The position numbers and the translations under genes were made by a program. The notes beneath the pieces were generated by a model. That model did no database searches. It was not told the origin of the DNA and worked only from the letters and a program-made list of their open reading frames with translations. Below, in pieces: positions 55,913 to 64,000 of a DNA stretch of 64,000 bases; the first letter of the stretch is position 1; every line of letters starts with the position of its first letter. Source of the DNA: Pseudovibrio sp. Alg231-02 (GTDB lineage: Bacteria > Pseudomonadota > Alphaproteobacteria > Rhizobiales > Stappiaceae); the NCBI RefSeq assembly GCF_900143565.1, contig NZ_FREX01000003.1, positions 124,001 through 188,000 on the forward strand. Reading direction: 5' to 3'.

Positions 55913-57379
55913 CTAGGCGTCCAGCATACGCTTCAGCAGCTCCAGCTCCTGCGCAAGACCGTTATCTGCCTTGGAGAGCTCTTCGATTTTACGAACTGCA
56001 TGAAGTACTGTTGTGTGGTCACGATTGCCGAAGCGACGACCGATCTCTGGCAGAGAACGTGGGGTCATCATCTTAGCGAGATACATAGCGATTTGACGAG
56101 GACGCACGATGGTGCGTGTCCGGCGTGCAGAAAGCAGATCTGCTTTTGTGACGTTATAATGTTTTGACACAACGCGCTGAATGTCTTCGATTTTAACGCG
56201 GCGTGGTTCAGCTGCACGGATGAGATCACGCAGAGTGATTTCAGCCATTTCCAGAGTTACCGGAGAGTTTGTCAGCTGATTATGCGCAACGAGACGGTTC
56301 AGAGCACCTTCCAGATCGCGACCTGAAGAGGTTACGTTGCGAGCAACGTAGTCCAGAACGGCCTCTGGCACAGTGAAGTTCGGGTATGAGCGCTGCTGAG
56401 CACGCATACGATCTTCAATGATAGCGCGACGAAGCTGGAAATCTGGTTCGGAGATATTTACGACCAGACCACCTGCCAGGCGGGAGCGAACGCGATCATC
56501 CAGGCTTTCCAATTCAGCCGGAGCGCGGTCAGCTGCAACAACAACCTGACGAGCACCATCAATCAATGCATTAAGAGTGTGGCAGAACTCCTGCTGCACC
56601 TGCTTGCCGTGAAGGAACTGCATGTCATCGATCAGAAGAAGATCGATAGAACGCAGAGTTTCCTTGAAGGACATTGCAGACTGCGCCTGAAGCGCGGCAA
56701 CGAAGCGGTACATGAAATGCTCTGCGGTGAGGTACAGAACACGGCGACCAGCCATACGGGCCTGATTTGCAATCGCCTGCATCAAGTGGGTCTTACCAAG
56801 ACCTACAGAAGCATGGAGGTAAAGTGGGTTAAAGGTTACGACACCGCCGCCTGCAACTTGCTTTGCTGCTGCAAGAGCCAGAACGTTGGATTCACCTTCA
56901 ACAAAACTTTCGAAGACGTATTTCGGATCGAGGGATGCCCCCTCGAGTACGTCTTTAGAGGAAAGGTCGGAACGACCACCTCGACCGCCCATCATAGATG
57001 GCATTGGGGACGTTGCGCGCAGACCAACAGGATCATTTACCTGAATTGGGCGCATATCAGTCTTGCCACCCAGCGCTGGGCGTGCAGCTGGCTTAGCAGC
57101 TGCAGGACGGGGACGAACGGCACCGCGAACGGTGAGCTCGATCTTATGAATGTCATCACATTCATTTTTCCAAAGTCCCATCAGACGCTCTGAATAATGA
57201 GACTGAATCCATTGCTTCAAAAACCGTGTAGGAACAGACAAACGAACGGTGCCGTTGGTGTGCCCTTCCATGTCTACACGTGCAAACCAGCTGGAGAATA
57301 CATCTTCACCCAACTCAACACGTAGACGTTTCTTAACGCGATCCCATTGCTCCGGCCCTGGAGCTTCCTGAACGTGCAT
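55913..57379 (-). CDS. dnaA: Chromosomal replication initiator DnaA
   Basis: A 488-residue initiator. ATG at 57379 ([12 protein letters not shown]) has GGAGG upstream; a longer frame would add 15 residues before it. Domain I is residues 1-90, a Pro/Ala-rich linker follows, then the AAA+ domain with SVGLGKT (Lys196) and the Walker B LLIDDMQF, and the domain IV DNA-binding part with [11 protein letters not shown] and [12 protein letters not shown]. The first Gly of the classical P-loop is Ala, which I believe is common in this order. The length and domain order are normal. Confidence 0.97.
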   Translation of the reverse strand: MHVQEAPGPEQWDRVKKRLRVELGEDVFSSWFARVDMEGHTNGTVRLSVPTRFLKQWIQSHYSERLMGLWKNECDDIHKIELTVRGAVRPRPAAAKPAARPALGGKTDMRPIQVNDPVGLRATSPMPSMMGGRGGRSDLSSKDVLEGASLDPKYVFESFVEGESNVLALAAAKQVAGGGVVTFNPLYLHASVGLGKTHLMQAIANQARMAGRRVLYLTAEHFMYRFVAALQAQSAMSFKETLRSIDLLLIDDMQFLHGKQVQQEFCHTLNALIDGARQVVVAADRAPAELESLDDRVRSRLAGGLVVNISEPDFQLRRAIIEDRMRAQQRSYPNFTVPEAVLDYVARNVTSSGRDLEGALNRLVAHNQLTNSPVTLEMAEITLRDLIRAAEPRRVKIEDIQRVVSKHYNVTKADLLSARRTRTIVRPRQIAMYLAKMMTPRSLPEIGRRFGNRDHTTVLHAVRKIEELSKADNGLAQELELLKRMLDA

Positions 57380-57555
57380 GCTCGCCTCCTTGCAGCCGTT
57401 GAGTATTCCGCCACAGATACTCAACCATCAAATCTATTGCGCTCATTTCGAGCTTTGTTGAACCAGACGCTTTTTTATTTCGTTGCCATTAGACAAAAAC
57501 ATCACATCGGTGTGGCGCCCACACACCGTTGCTAAATTCTAATATTTCTTGGGAG

Positions 57556-58002
57556 CTATCCTTGGCTCCACGGAAGACCTTGAGCCTTCCACCCAGAAAC
57601 CGAGCCTCGATGACCTTCAGCATCATGACCGCCTTCAAAGCCGTCTGCCACGTTGTAGCAGTTTTTATAGCCAAGGGCTGTCATCGCGATCGCTGCTGCC
57701 TTACTCCGAACTCCAGAGCGGCACAAAAAGAAGATTGCAGCGTTTTGGTCAAGTCCTTTTTGCGTCAATGCGTCAGAAAGTTGACTCGCAAAGCCCTCAT
57801 GAGGGCCATTGGATGGGAAACCCTGCCATTCAGCAAGGATGACTTCCTTCTCCAATTTGGAAAGATCCGGAATGCCTACGAAGGTCCATTCAGCGTTGGT
57901 TCTTACATCTACAAGAATTGCAGAACCATCAGCTTTAAGGCTCTCGAAAACTTCCGTTACGCTTCGATCACCTGCATAGGACTCATGCATAGATACTTCC
58001 AT
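57556..58002 (-). CDS. Rhodanese-like domain protein
   Basis: A 148-residue single rhodanese domain. The active-site loop LCRSGVRS carries Cys94 and the basic/Ser residues of a sulfurtransferase; LVDVRTNAEWTFVGIP and YNVADGFEGGHDAEGHRG are the other family motifs. An ATG four codons downstream (57990) has a better placed GGAAG, so the true start may be there. It is alone, between dnaA and the rpsT region. The sulfur acceptor is unknown. Confidence 0.88.
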   Translation of the reverse strand: MEVSMHESYAGDRSVTEVFESLKADGSAILVDVRTNAEWTFVGIPDLSKLEKEVILAEWQGFPSNGPHEGFASQLSDALTQKGLDQNAAIFFLCRSGVRSKAAAIAMTALGYKNCYNVADGFEGGHDAEGHRGSVSGWKAQGLPWSQG

Positions 58003-58669
58003 TTACTAACCTAGACGCATTACGTTTGCTCACCCAAATGAGTAAGCCACTATAAAAAGACTCAAAATCGAAATTCAAGAAAAATCAGAAGGAAAAGCAA
58101 CAATAGCAGCAAAATGACGCAACAACTCTAGTAGTCTAAATTGCAATTACTATAAAATGCAACGCCTAGACTTTACGCCATCTAACCAGCTTTGCCCGAC
58201 CCTGGTTCGATTCTTCTAACTTGTATGCTGGGATCGGGTAGCAACCCGACTTCTTCTTGACCATACACAGCCGATTTTGGTCCCGCAATAGCGGAAAGTT
58301 TACAAAACGCAAATGCCCTTTCTGTGACGCAAGGTCAAGCTCATATGTCGTCAACGGCTAAGTTCGGCAAAAAGCAGTGAACTCAACAACTTTCTCGATA
58401 TGCGCTTGGTTAATGGTGGGCCCGGGAAGCGAATAAAAAAAATTTATCCGGCCATCTCTTGACTCACCAAGAATCTGCTCATTTCAACTGTGACAATTTT
58501 AACCTAGAGCCAATCCATTGTTTTTTAAGGATTTTCCTTGACAGGCTCCGAGACTAGTCCACAGGCTATCCGCCGTGAAAATGCCCCAGTTTTATCCTAG
58601 GGTAAGCTTATCCAGCTAACAAAAAAGCCCGGCCATACGACCGGGCTTTTTTAGTCCAAAAAAATTGGA
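58003..58669. other. Long intergenic region between dnaA side and rpsT
   Basis: 667 bases, AT-rich, with a weak 62-codon frame at 58166-58354 (TTG start) that I do not accept as a gene. TTATCC-type sequences occur at 58444, 58592 and 58608, plus a CTATCC at 58566, none of them a full TTATCCACA DnaA box. The rpsT terminator closes the region. An origin function is possible but not supported by perfect boxes. Confidence 0.4.
58621..58652 (-). terminator. Terminator of rpsT
   Basis: A perfect 12-base-pair stem (AAAAAAGCCCGG/CCGGGCTTTTTT) with an eight-base loop, 18 bases after the rpsT stop, with a run of six T on the minus strand. Confidence 0.92.
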
Positions 58670-58936
58670 TTAGGCGCCGAGTGCCTTAATGCGGGCATTC
58701 ATGCGGGATACTTTGCGAGACGCAGTGTTCGCATGCATAACGCCTTTAGTAGATGCACGCATGATTTCAGGCTGTGCAACTTTGAATGCTTCGTTAGCAG
58801 CTGTCTGGTCACCCGCGACAATTGCTTCTTCCACTTTACGAACGTATGTACGTACGCGGCTACGGCGAGCCTTATTAGTGGCCGTCTGGCGAGCAATTTT
58901 ACGTGCCGCCTTCTTGGCCGAAGGAGTGTTGGCCAT
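58670..58936 (-). CDS. rpsT: 30S ribosomal protein S20
   Basis: An 88-residue basic protein, [20 protein letters not shown] onward, ending with the typical [19 protein letters not shown]. It binds 16S rRNA in early 30S assembly. The order dnaA then rpsT is a usual alphaproteobacterial arrangement. A strong terminator follows. Confidence 0.97.
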   Translation of the reverse strand: MANTPSAKKAARKIARQTATNKARRSRVRTYVRKVEEAIVAGDQTAANEAFKVAQPEIMRASTKGVMHANTASRKVSRMNARIKALGA

Positions 58937-59114
58937 GGGCTCTGTCCTGATCTGTCAGTAAGAACTGTTTTCAAATCGCGAACGAGACCGCCCAAAGCCG
59001 CCCCGATCAAACGAATTCAGTGACGAACAAAATCCGCCTCTGGTTGTGGAGCGCTTATAGTTGGGAGTCTGAGCCTCGTCAACGAAAAAAGGTGTAGACC
59101 TGCCTAAAAACGGC

Positions 59115-59888
59115 TTATCCGTCTTCGAATTCAGGTTTTCTCTTTTCAATGAATGCCTTCATACCTTCTTTTTGATCGCTGGTTGCAAACATAGAATGGA
59201 ACAAACGACGCTCAAAACGAATGCCTTCAGCAAGTGTTACTTCGTAAGAACGGTTTACACTTTCCTTCGTCATCATAACAATTGGAGTCGAGAAACTTGC
59301 AATCTTTTCAGCAGCTTTGATTGCTTCAGCAACCAAATCTTCATTTGCGATAACACGAGAAACCAGGCCAGCGCGCTCAGCCTCTGATGCATCCATCATA
59401 CGGCCTGTCAAGCACATTTCCATTGCTTTTGACTTGCCAACAAGCCTTGTTAATCTCTGTGTACCACCTGCACCTGGCATAACGCCAAGTTTGATCTCTG
59501 GCTGACCGAATTGCGCAGATTCTGCTGCCAGAATGAAATCACACATCATGGCAAGCTCACATCCGCCGCCCAGAGCAAAGCCTGCGACCGCTGCGATGAT
59601 TGGTTTACGCTTTTGCGCGATCTGATCCCAGCTGGTGATGAAGTCCATCAGATAGGTCTGCGGATAGTCGTATTCTGCCATCACTTTAATGTCAGCGCCC
59701 GCCGCGAAGGCTTTCTCGGAGCCGGTGATGACTGTCGCGCCAATTTCAGGGTCACGATCAAATACGTTCAGTGCTTCATCAAGCTCAGCGATCAGGTCGC
59801 TGTTCAATGCATTCAATACTTTCGGGCGATTTAGCGTAATCAGGCCAATCTTGCCGCGTGTCTCAACCAGAATATTCTCGTAGGACAT
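59115..59888 (-). CDS. Enoyl-CoA hydratase
   Basis: A 257-residue crotonase-family enzyme. The oxyanion-hole motifs [17 protein letters not shown] and [17 protein letters not shown] and the catalytic-Glu segment [21 protein letters not shown] fit a true enoyl-CoA hydratase rather than an isomerase. The gene is 178 bases upstream of rpsT on the same strand, the usual neighbour in this order. Hydrates trans-2-enoyl-CoA in beta-oxidation. Confidence 0.93.
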   Translation of the reverse strand: MSYENILVETRGKIGLITLNRPKVLNALNSDLIAELDEALNVFDRDPEIGATVITGSEKAFAAGADIKVMAEYDYPQTYLMDFITSWDQIAQKRKPIIAAVAGFALGGGCELAMMCDFILAAESAQFGQPEIKLGVMPGAGGTQRLTRLVGKSKAMEMCLTGRMMDASEAERAGLVSRVIANEDLVAEAIKAAEKIASFSTPIVMMTKESVNRSYEVTLAEGIRFERRLFHSMFATSDQKEGMKAFIEKRKPEFEDG

Positions 59889-59978
59889 ATGTCCCTCCCA
59901 ATAAAATCAACTTGGATTTCTGCCCTAACATTGAAGAGTGATGGCTTAGCGGCAAGGTATCCGTTTGTCTTAGTTCTA

Positions 59979-61085
59979 TCAGGCGTCTGTGTTTGCCCGC
60001 TCTGGAAACAGCGCTGCGAGCCCTTCTTTGCTTGCTGCACAGGCACCGCGTTCAGTGATCAGGGCGGTGACGTATTTTGATGGCGTCACGTCAAACGCGA
60101 AGTTGGACAAAGGGGTCTCTGGCGGGCAAATGCGCACCTTCTCGACCTTGCCCTCCGCGTTTTCGCCCGAGATCCACGCGACCTCTTCGCCGCCGCGCTC
60201 TTCAATTGGAATTTCCTTCAGGCCATCAGCGACGGTCCAGTCGATGGTTGAGGAAGGCAGAGCCACGTAGAATGGGACGCCATTGTCATGGGCTGCCAGC
60301 GCTTTGAGGTAGGTGCCGATTTTGTTGCAAACATCGCCGTGTGCAGTGGTTCTATCCGTTCCCACGATGCAAAGATCCACCATGCCATGTTGCATGAGGT
60401 GGCCACCTGCATTGTCGACAAGCAACGTATGAGGCACGCCGTGCTCTCCCAGCTCCCATGCAGTCAGGCCAGCGCCCTGATTGCGCGGGCGGGTTTCGTC
60501 GACCCAGACATGGACCTTGATGCCTTTATTGTGGGCCTGATAGATCGGAGAGGTAGCTGTCCCCCAGTCCACAGTCGCCAGCCAGCCCGCATTGCAGTGG
60601 GTCAGGATATTGATGGTCTCGCCCGGGCTCTTTTGCGCAGCGATCTCCTCAATCAGCTTGAGGCCGTGCTTGCCGATGGATTCGTTGCAGGCCACGTCTT
60701 CATCAGAAATCTCGACGGCCCGCTTCCATGCAGCTGCCGCTCTTTGCTCCAATGGCAGCTCTGAGAGCAGGCTTTGCATGTCATTCAACGCCCAGCGCAG
60801 GTTGATTGCGGTGGGGCGGGTTGCATGGAGCACCTGCCACGCATTGCTTAGTGCTGCATCGCTTGGGTCTCGCGCCATTTCCAACGCAACACCAAAGGCG
60901 GCTGTTGCGCCAATCAGTGGGGCGCCTCGAACCCACATGTCCTTGATGGAAACTGCTGCATCTTCCAGATTACGCAGTTCAACCTCGACAAAACGATGGG
61001 GGAGGCAGGTCTGGTCGATGATCCCGACAGATTTTCCAGCTTCCAGCGGCCAAATGGAACGGTATGCTTTACCATGAACCTTCAT
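59979..61085 (-). CDS. mtnA: S-methyl-5-thioribose-1-phosphate isomerase
   Basis: A 368-residue isomerase of the methionine salvage pathway, converting methylthioribose-1-phosphate to methylthioribulose-1-phosphate. Family motifs are [36 protein letters not shown] with the catalytic Cys, [18 protein letters not shown] and [20 protein letters not shown], with the catalytic Asp. Relatedness to eIF2B subunits is known for the family, but the length and Cys/Asp pair fit MtnA. No other salvage gene is adjacent in the window. Confidence 0.93.
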   Translation of the reverse strand: MKVHGKAYRSIWPLEAGKSVGIIDQTCLPHRFVEVELRNLEDAAVSIKDMWVRGAPLIGATAAFGVALEMARDPSDAALSNAWQVLHATRPTAINLRWALNDMQSLLSELPLEQRAAAAWKRAVEISDEDVACNESIGKHGLKLIEEIAAQKSPGETINILTHCNAGWLATVDWGTATSPIYQAHNKGIKVHVWVDETRPRNQGAGLTAWELGEHGVPHTLLVDNAGGHLMQHGMVDLCIVGTDRTTAHGDVCNKIGTYLKALAAHDNGVPFYVALPSSTIDWTVADGLKEIPIEERGGEEVAWISGENAEGKVEKVRICPPETPLSNFAFDVTPSKYVTALITERGACAASKEGLAALFPERANTDA

Positions 61086-61322
61086 CGCGACGTCTCCTAC
61101 CCATGTATGTGGTTTGTGCGTCAGATTATCGGATTTTTCCGTGGCTCCATCTGCATTTTATCGCGTCCGGTTTCTTTTCCTCATAAAGTTCTGCAGTCCG
61201 CAGTTTCTGCATGGTCCAATTAGATGAAAGCCTTTCATCTCCTCTTTAACCATACTGCGCTACGCTGACTCTCTTACGTTAGTTTACACATAACTTTGCC
61301 GGGTTGATGAAAGAGGCTTCCG

Positions 61323-62177
61323 ATGGCTCCGCTGGACACTGAAATTCGCGTTATGGATGAAGATGGCATTCTGACCATGCTTGATTGGGCTGCCCAAGAG
61401 GGGTGGAATCCAGGTGAAGATGATGCTCCATCCTATTATGCAGCGGATCCCGGTGGTTTTCTTGGCTGCTATCTAAACAATCAGCTGGTTTCTATGGTGT
61501 CTGCCGTTCAATACGGTGAGGCCTATGGCTTTCTCGGCTTTTACATCTGTCATCCAGAGTTTCGCAGGCAAGGCCTTGGGGCCGTTATATGGAATGCCGC
61601 CATGAAACGGCTGGAAGGGCGGACGATTGGCCTTGATGGCGTGGTGGAAGAGCAAGACAATTACGCGAAGTCCGGCTTCAGGCTCGTTCACCAGAATATG
61701 CGTTACAGCGGCTTGTCTGATGTCACCATGCCTATGGATCAGCGTATTTCCATCATTGGCAAGGGCATTTTGCCAAGCATTATAGAATATGATCGCAACT
61801 ATTTTCCCGCAGAACGCTCCGCTTTTCTGGAACGCTGGATGGAGCCAATGAACCCTATGCGACGGGGCCTCTATCTGGTTGAAGAGGGTATTGTTCGCGG
61901 TTACGGCGTTATCCGTGCGGCCCGTGATGGGTATCGCATTGGCCCAATGGCCGCTGAAACTCCAGAAGGGGCTGACCTGCTGTTCCGCGCCCTTGCTGGC
62001 AGCGCCAAAGGGCAGATGATCAACATTGACCTGCCTTTGCCTAATGAGCAAGCCGTGGAGCTGGCAGAGCGCTATGACCTATCACCCGTGTTCGCTACCG
62101 CCAGAATGTATAAGGGCCAAGACCCCAACCTCCCCCTCGACAAGATTTATAGCTTTGCGAGTTATGAGCTGGGGTAG
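61323..62177 (+). CDS. GNAT-family N-acetyltransferase, two-domain
   Basis: A 284-residue protein with an N-terminal GNAT domain (about 1-130). GFYICHPEFRRQGLGAVIWN contains the acetyl-CoA-binding R/Q-x-x-G-x-G/A pattern (RRQGLG). A second part of 130-284, with SIIEYDRNYFPAERSAFLERW, resembles the YitH/DUF-type GNAT C-terminal domain. A near paralogue is at 63471 on the same strand. The substrate is unknown. Confidence 0.87.
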   Translation: MAPLDTEIRVMDEDGILTMLDWAAQEGWNPGEDDAPSYYAADPGGFLGCYLNNQLVSMVSAVQYGEAYGFLGFYICHPEFRRQGLGAVIWNAAMKRLEGRTIGLDGVVEEQDNYAKSGFRLVHQNMRYSGLSDVTMPMDQRISIIGKGILPSIIEYDRNYFPAERSAFLERWMEPMNPMRRGLYLVEEGIVRGYGVIRAARDGYRIGPMAAETPEGADLLFRALAGSAKGQMINIDLPLPNEQAVELAERYDLSPVFATARMYKGQDPNLPLDKIYSFASYELG

Positions 62178-62185
62178 AGCATAAG

Positions 62186-62521
62186 TTACCAGACACAGAT
62201 TTTTGTGTTTGTTTCATCATTCACCCAGCATGCTTTGTCTGCATCATCACGCAGATATTTACCTGGCAAAAAAACGTTACGACCAGTGCCAAAGTTAGCC
62301 CAACCATAGGCAACGCCGGGAGGATCAATCACTAAAATCATAGTGGGTTTACCCGCTGCAGATACCTCAAAGCTACCTTTGTTATCAGTGATTTTGAACT
62401 CACATTCATACTCGCCATCATCAGATGTAAAGCAACGAGCTTGCTTCGCTGAGGCAGGTTGGGCCGCAACAAACCAAGCGATAAAAAATAAGGATATTCC
62501 TGATCTCATAATGATGCTCAT
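62186..62521 (-). CDS. Small secreted protein with four cysteines
   Basis: A 111-residue protein beginning MSIIMRSGIS at 62521, with a GGGAAGAA upstream; an upstream in-frame start adds 17 residues and is less likely. Signal peptide residues 1-25 end in PASA. The mature protein has four Cys residues (ARCF, YECEF, KACW and KICVW), probably two disulfides, and no recognisable family. It is convergent with the acetyltransferase gene, 8 bases apart. Confidence 0.6.
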   Translation of the reverse strand: MSIIMRSGISLFFIAWFVAAQPASAKQARCFTSDDGEYECEFKITDNKGSFEVSAAGKPTMILVIDPPGVAYGWANFGTGRNVFLPGKYLRDDADKACWVNDETNTKICVW

Positions 62522-62646
62522 GTTTCTTCCCAACTCTTGAGAAAATGGACAGCAACTTTTATGATGTGACATTATCCTATTGAAATAAAAGTATAATTTA
62601 TGGGTATCTGCGGCTATTATTAAAATGTCTCACGAACTTCGATCTT

Positions 62647-63285
62647 TCAGATGCACTCAAGCAAATCTAGTAGGTGTTCAATTTCATGGTCTGCGTTCAT
62701 CGATCGCAAATAGTCGAAGTTATGGAAGAGGTTGTTCGATATTGGTGCAAACAGGCATGTACGACAGCCTAGAGCTTTACCTGCCAAAATATCTACATGA
62801 GAGTCGCCAATGACCAATGTCCTACTGGCATCTGCTCCCATGCGATCCAACGCTTCTTCAAAGGGGCGGGTATCTGGCTTGTGTCCGTAACCGTCATCTC
62901 CCGCAACCGTCGTCTGGAAAAAGTCCGAGAGGCCATGCACTTCAGTTCCACTCGAGAGAAGACGGCGTGAGCTTGAGCTAACAAGGCTTGTTGGAACCTT
63001 TTCATCCTTCAGCGTTGAAAGGGTCTCGATTGCTCCTTCATAAAGCTCAACTTCTTGCAATGCCTGCAGAACGTACTTCCGCGTTTCCTCGGCGATCTCG
63101 TGAAACCCTATATGAGGATGCTTGTCTGGCACTTTGTGGTGATCATGAAAGAATTCTGCCACGATTTCTTTAGGTTGGAAGGTGAAGTTACGTTGCTCCA
63201 AAGCGCGTTGATATCCGTCGAGCCACACATCCATAGTTCTGGCTAAGGTGCCATCCCAATCAAAAATAACGTTTTGAATATTCAA
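62647..63285 (-). CDS. HAD-superfamily phosphatase (phosphoglycolate phosphatase-like)
   Basis: A 212-residue haloacid dehalogenase-type hydrolase. Motif I FDWDGTLA (Asp9 and Asp11) supplies the nucleophile, the Ser-rich VSSSSRR is motif II, GHKPDTRPF holds the motif III Lys, and VIGDSHVDILAGKALG is motif IV. The helical cap follows motif I. The substrate is not clear; it could be phosphoglycolate or another small phosphate ester. It is convergent with nothing; the paralogous acetyltransferase starts 185 bases away on the other strand. Confidence 0.85.
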   Translation of the reverse strand: MNIQNVIFDWDGTLARTMDVWLDGYQRALEQRNFTFQPKEIVAEFFHDHHKVPDKHPHIGFHEIAEETRKYVLQALQEVELYEGAIETLSTLKDEKVPTSLVSSSSRRLLSSGTEVHGLSDFFQTTVAGDDGYGHKPDTRPFEEALDRMGADASRTLVIGDSHVDILAGKALGCRTCLFAPISNNLFHNFDYLRSMNADHEIEHLLDLLECI

Positions 63286-63470
63286 TTTTGCAGCTTTCTA
63301 AAAATAGGCACGATCAAATTATGCCTCATGCTTTGATCTATCAATGATGGGCGGAGCTACTCACGAATAAGTCAAAGCTCGGTCAATCCACCAAGGGGGC
63401 ATAGATTTAAACCATCACTTAATACGCCGACCCTAGGGTATAATTTGTGTTCCGAAAAGTGAGGTTGGTT

Positions 63471-64000
63471 TTGCAGAATCTCAGAATAAAACAACTTGAT
63501 AAACGCGATCTTGGCACCATCCTGAAGTGGGCAGCCAATGAAGGATGGAACCCTGGCTCTGATGATGCTGAGGCTTTTTACTCAGCAGATACTTCCGGCT
63601 TCTTCGGGTGCTTTGATGGAGATCGTCCAATCTCATTCATTTCCGGGGTCAAGTATGGCAAGGATTTCGGTTTTGTAGGACTTTACATTTGCGATCCGGA
63701 ACTGCGGGGCAAGGGATACGGAAAGTTGGTGTGGGACCACTGCATCAAGTCCTTACATGGGCGTACGATGGGGCTGGACGGGGTTATTGAGCAGCAGGAC
63801 AATTATGCGCGCTCCGGCTTTGAAACTGCCTACAGACATATCCGATATGCTGGCATTTCTGCTGTGACATCAACCGATGACAAACGCATCAAGCGCATCG
63901 ATGAAAGCACGTTACCCAGTCTCATCGAGTATGATCATAAGTTTTTCCCGCCTCAGCGTACCTCTTTCCTTACTAAGTGGCTGGATCCTGCATCTCAGCA
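63471..64000 (+). CDS. GNAT-family N-acetyltransferase paralogue, cut by window end
   Basis: An open frame of at least 176 residues running off the window. The start is TTG at 63471 with GAGG at 63461-63464; an in-frame GTG at 63459 is the alternative, and no ATG is available, so a strict ATG search would miss it. The translation parallels the gene at 61323: WAANEGWNPGSDDAEAFYSA, YICDPELRGKGYGKLVWDHC and SLIEYDHKFFPPQRTSFLTK. It is thus a tandem-region paralogue, with the second domain only partly included. Confidence 0.85.
   Translation, partial: MQNLRIKQLDKRDLGTILKWAANEGWNPGSDDAEAFYSADTSGFFGCFDGDRPISFISGVKYGKDFGFVGLYICDPELRGKGYGKLVWDHCIKSLHGRTMGLDGVIEQQDNYARSGFETAYRHIRYAGISAVTSTDDKRIKRIDESTLPSLIEYDHKFFPPQRTSFLTKWLDPASQ

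Noticed and set aside
58166-58354. A 62-codon minus-strand frame between the rhodanese and rpsT genes
   Set aside because: It begins with TTG without a ribosome binding site, has no recognisable family and lies in a region with no other coding signal. A real small gene cannot be excluded, but it is not supported.

Overview
The window looks like chromosomal DNA of an alphaproteobacterium of the order Hyphomicrobiales, most likely a marine Stappiaceae/Pseudovibrio-like organism. This is inferred from three things: the dnaA-rpsT-enoyl-CoA hydratase gene order, an Irr-type box and RirA-type boxes near iron genes, and a choline uptake/oxidation locus of rhizobial type (choXWV opposite betI-betA-betB). 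There is no species-specific marker, so genus level is a guess. Almost all of the sequence is ordinary, densely packed housekeeping and transport genes. The clear exception is an accessory island at about 8.4-16.5 kb.

Layout. 0.1-2.6 kb: a small lipoprotein, a secreted hypothetical protein and a membrane-anchored glycerophosphodiester phosphodiesterase. 2.6-8.3 kb: an iron-regulated operon (imelysin, di-heme oxidoreductase, second imelysin, Tat-exported DUF1513 protein) preceded by an Irr-like box and a RirA-like box. 8.4-16.5 kb: tRNA-Arg(CCG), a small HTH-like protein, a 2255-residue DUF4011-helicase-nuclease protein (Hhe-type antiviral gene) with two unusual sets of internal tandem repeats, and a decayed phage terminase small subunit. 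16.5-25.1 kb: a dipeptide-type ABC transporter with an N-formylglutamate amidohydrolase-like enzyme, a divergent LysR regulator and an aspartoacylase/succinylglutamate desuccinylase-like enzyme; together these look like a cassette for import and deacylation of N-acylated amino acids or peptides. 25.1-27.4 kb: a DUF898 membrane protein coupled to an M48 protease. 27.6-34.7 kb: choline import (ChoXWV) and conversion to glycine betaine (BetA, BetB) under BetI, with a perfect BetI-type palindrome between the divergent units.

34.8-41.6 kb: a type I secretion ABC transporter and adaptor next to their probable substrate, a cysteine-free 1187-residue protein with a lysozyme-like N-terminus and seven related beta modules joined by Val-Asp-Pro linkers, without RTX nonapeptides. 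42.2-46.1 kb: a small membrane protein, the heme importer HmuTUV and a divergent IsdG-type heme monooxygenase with the Asn/Trp/His triad intact; two RirA-like boxes lie between them. 46.2-48.3 kb: a MarR regulator with tandem palindromic operators, a hotdog thioesterase and a GntR regulator. 48.4-59.9 kb: gyrB, three LysE-family exporters, recF, dnaN, dnaA, a rhodanese, rpsT and an enoyl-CoA hydratase. The three exporters interrupt the otherwise conserved dnaA-dnaN-recF-gyrB order. 60-64 kb: mtnA, two paralogous GNAT acetyltransferases (the second cut by the window end), a small secreted protein and a HAD phosphatase.

The most unusual signals are the repeat expansions inside the Hhe-like defence helicase beside a prophage scar, the non-RTX type I secretion substrate, and the N-acyl amino acid cassette. 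All functional statements come from reading the sequence; no database search was run.
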